Assembly: GCA_002167215.1 (NCBI GenBank)
Contig: NHDS01000012.1
Location: forward strand, 17,201-25,472
DNA length: 8,272 bases
Direction of reading: 5' to 3'
Source of the DNA: Pelagibacteraceae bacterium TMED65
GTDB taxonomy: Bacteria > Pseudomonadota > Alphaproteobacteria > TMED127
Under the pieces are notes generated by a model that saw nothing but the letters and a program-made list of their open reading frames with translations, had not been told where the DNA came from and did not search any database. Of the stretch, positions 7,356 to 8,272 are shown one piece after another (positions within the stretch are counted from its first letter, which is position 1; each line of letters starts with the position of its first letter). Position numbers and translations under genes: made by a program.

Positions 7356-7839
7356 AATATTTTGGGTTAAGTATAATTTTTCTTTTTATATCGATATTTA
7401 AAATATGATCATTGTTGATAGGAATTAGAATTTCATTTTTTCCTTTAAAAACTTCAAGGTAATCTCCTGCTCCATGATTCTTCACATCAGCTACCTTTCC
7501 AAACAATACACCAGAAACAAATACTTCAAGTCCAATAAAGTCATTAAAATAGTATTGGTCTTTTATTAGTTTAGGAAGGTTATTTTTTTTAATAGAAATT
7601 GACTTTCCAACATATTTTTTTATTTCTTGCGGTGTTTTAAGGGCATCAATGAAACCAAGAATTTTATTTGATGACAAGGTGAATGTGATGTTTACTTCAT
7701 GTAACCCTTCAACAAAAAACTTTTTGTATTTAAAGATATCTTTTTTATTTGAAAGAAAACTATGTACAAGAATATTTCCTTTTACACCGTGGACTTTACC
7801 AAATTTAGCGACTATTACTTTATCGTGTATTGATTTTAT
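7345..7839 (-). CDS. rimM: Ribosome maturation factor RimM, apparent non-canonical start
   Basis: RimM binds S19 and assists maturation of the 30S head. The C-terminal PRC-barrel is clear: QYYFNDFIGLEVFVSGVLFG, then KVADVKNHGAGDYLEVF and ILIPINNDHILNIDIKRKII. The N-terminal barrel is also present upstream of the first TTG (7675-7677): VIVAKFGKVHGVKGNILVHS, then FLSNKKDIFKYKKFFVEG. A protein starting at that TTG would have 110 residues and lose half the fold. Going upstream from there, the frame reaches a TAA at 7858-7860 without any ATG, GTG or TTG. I place the start at ATA 7837-7839 (164 residues, MKSIHDKVIVAKFG), just after a G-rich stretch; ATA 7828-7830 (161 residues) is the alternative. 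Either gives a normal RimM length. A sequencing error is possible. Identity is confident, the start is not. It overlaps trmD by 11 nt. Confidence 0.85.
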   Translation of the reverse strand: MKSIHDKVIVAKFGKVHGVKGNILVHSFLSNKKDIFKYKKFFVEGLHEVNITFTLSSNKILGFIDALKTPQEIKKYVGKSISIKKNNLPKLIKDQYYFNDFIGLEVFVSGVLFGKVADVKNHGAGDYLEVFKGKNEILIPINNDHILNIDIKRKIILNPKYYEI

Positions 7840-7842
7840 ATT

Positions 7843-7851
7843 CCCCCCCCC
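7843..7851 (-). promoter_or_regulatory. Run of nine G, possible rimM ribosome binding site
   Basis: The minus strand reads AGAA followed by nine G and then AATATA, where the putative rimM start lies. The AAGG at the beginning of the run resembles part of a Shine-Dalgarno sequence, and the run stands 3 nt before the first ATA and 12 nt before the second. Such a homopolymer is striking in DNA this AT-rich. It is a candidate for length variation or a miscalled base. Confidence 0.35.
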
Positions 7852-7853
7852 TT

Positions 7854-7868
7854 CTAATTAGTTGCCAT
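7854..7868 (-). other. Possible four-codon leader frame before rimM
   Basis: The only ATG between rpsP and rimM opens ATG GCA ACT AAT TAG (Met-Ala-Thr-Asn-stop), ending two bases before the G run. It is in a different frame from rimM and has no good ribosome site. A ribosome ending there would be well placed to restart on the non-standard rimM start. This is speculative, since such short frames arise by chance. Confidence 0.2.
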
Positions 7869-7904
7869 ATTTTTTTTCAGCTTTAGTTTTAAAAGAATTT
7901 CAAT

Positions 7905-8272
7905 CTATTTTTCTTTGATTTCAGGGTTTTTATCAGACTCTGTTTTTGGTTCAGTTTCAGCTTTCGAGGTTGCAGGTTTTTGGGGTGCATCCTGCGGTTG
8001 TTCTGCTTTGGCTTCAGGTTCTACAGATGGTGTCGTTGATGTTTGAGGTGCATCCTGCGGTTGTTCTGTTTTAGCTTCAGGTTCTACAGGTGGTGTGGTA
8101 GATGTTTGAGGTGCATCCTGCGGTTGTTCTGCTTTAGCTTCAGGTTCTACAGGTGGTGTGGTAGATGTTTGAGGTGCATCCTGCGGTTCTTCTGCTTTGG
8201 CTTCAGGTTCTACAGGTGGTGTGGTAGATGTTTGAGGTGCATCCTGCGGTTGTTCTGCTTTGGCTTCAGGTT
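7905..8272 (-). CDS. rpsP: Repeat-rich C-terminal tail, probably of 30S ribosomal protein S16 (partial)
   Basis: An open frame enters from the right edge and ends at TAG 7905-7907, giving 121 residues. All of it is low-complexity: tandem 21-residue units of PQDAPQTSTTPPV plus EPEAKAEQ, then a divergent end (PQKPATSKAETEPKTESDK and NPEIKEK). The tail is rich in Pro, Glu, Ala, Gln and Thr, each unit has a net charge of about minus 3, and it is almost certainly disordered. No S16 core is visible, so the assignment rests on position: rpsP directly precedes rimM-trmD-rplS in most proteobacteria, and alphaproteobacterial S16 proteins often carry Ala/Glu/Pro/Lys-rich C-terminal extensions. A separate Pro-rich protein is the alternative. 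The stop is about 65 nt before the putative rimM start, and nothing else convincing lies between them. Confidence 0.6.
   Translation of the reverse strand, partial: PEAKAEQPQDAPQTSTTPPVEPEAKAEEPQDAPQTSTTPPVEPEAKAEQPQDAPQTSTTPPVEPEAKTEQPQDAPQTSTTPSVEPEAKAEQPQDAPQKPATSKAETEPKTESDKNPEIKEK
7987..8272 (-). repeat. 63-bp in-frame tandem repeat, 4 full copies and a partial fifth
   Basis: Copies begin (plus-strand GCATCCTGCGG) at 7987, 8050, 8113, 8176 and 8239, exactly 63 bases apart; the fifth is cut by the window edge after 34 bases. Copies 2 and 3 differ at one position, copies 3 and 4 at two, and copy 1 differs from copy 2 at five. Each copy encodes 21 residues with no spacer. Protein changes are few: Pro to Ser in copy 1, Ala to Thr in copy 2 and Gln to Glu in copy 4. 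The array likely continues beyond the window. Confidence 0.97.

Noticed and set aside
7345..7677. rimM as a 110-residue protein starting at TTG 7675-7677
   Set aside because: Well-conserved RimM N-terminal sequence continues in the same frame upstream, so this start would remove half of the protein.
7345..7860. rimM as a pseudogene
   Set aside because: The frame is intact with both domains conserved and no internal stop; only the start codon is in doubt, and RimM loss would be costly.
7987..8272. Regularly spaced repeats suggestive of a CRISPR array
   Set aside because: The 63-bp units are contiguous with no unique spacers, stay in one open frame and encode the same peptide each time. They are coding tandem repeats.
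1..8272. A novel defence, mobile or secondary-metabolite system
   Set aside because: Every stretch of meaningful length is accounted for by conserved housekeeping genes in an expected order; there are no transposase, integrase, toxin, nuclease or RNA-gene signatures.

Overview
The window is AT-rich and almost completely coding, with every recognisable gene on the minus strand. It reads from right to left as one tightly packed gene string: rpsP (3' end only), rimM, trmD, rplS, leuC, leuD, leuB, asd, a mesaconyl-CoA hydratase-like MaoC gene (mch-like), sdhC, sdhD and sdhA (5' end only). The base composition, the extreme compaction and this gene order (ribosome-maturation block, then leucine block, asd, succinate dehydrogenase) suggest a streamlined, probably marine alphaproteobacterium such as a SAR11/Pelagibacter relative. 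This is inferred from protein character and synteny; no search was run.

Right end (about 6154-8272): the rpsP-rimM-trmD-rplS block. The first reading frame is the repetitive C-terminal tail of what is most probably ribosomal protein S16. It is made of nearly identical 63-bp (21-residue) in-frame tandem repeats that run off the window. RimM follows. Its conserved N-terminal half is present, but the frame has no ATG, GTG or TTG before codon 55; the best start is an ATA just after a run of nine G. TrmD is complete. L19 is complete with an extra tail of about 48 residues and has the best Shine-Dalgarno sequence in the window, inside the end of trmD.

Middle (2982-6116): leuC, leuD and leuB encode isopropylmalate isomerase (both subunits) and 3-isopropylmalate dehydrogenase, with catalytic and ligand residues intact. 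A short stem plus a U run lies across the leuD stop codon. asd (aspartate-semialdehyde dehydrogenase) follows at 1982-2995.

Left end (1-1985): a double-hotdog MaoC hydratase closest to mesaconyl-CoA hydratase, then the membrane anchors SdhC and SdhD and the start of the flavoprotein SdhA.

Adjacent genes overlap at eight of ten junctions: five ATGA overlaps, one TAATG, and two longer overlaps of 11 and 14 nt. The complete-gene gaps are 28 nt (leuD-leuB) and 37 nt (rplS-leuC); the rpsP-rimM spacer is about 65 nt. This points to translational coupling along a long transcript joining ribosome assembly, amino-acid synthesis and the TCA cycle. No mobile element, RNA gene, CRISPR array or defence system was found. 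The most unusual features are the rimM start and the S16 tail repeats.
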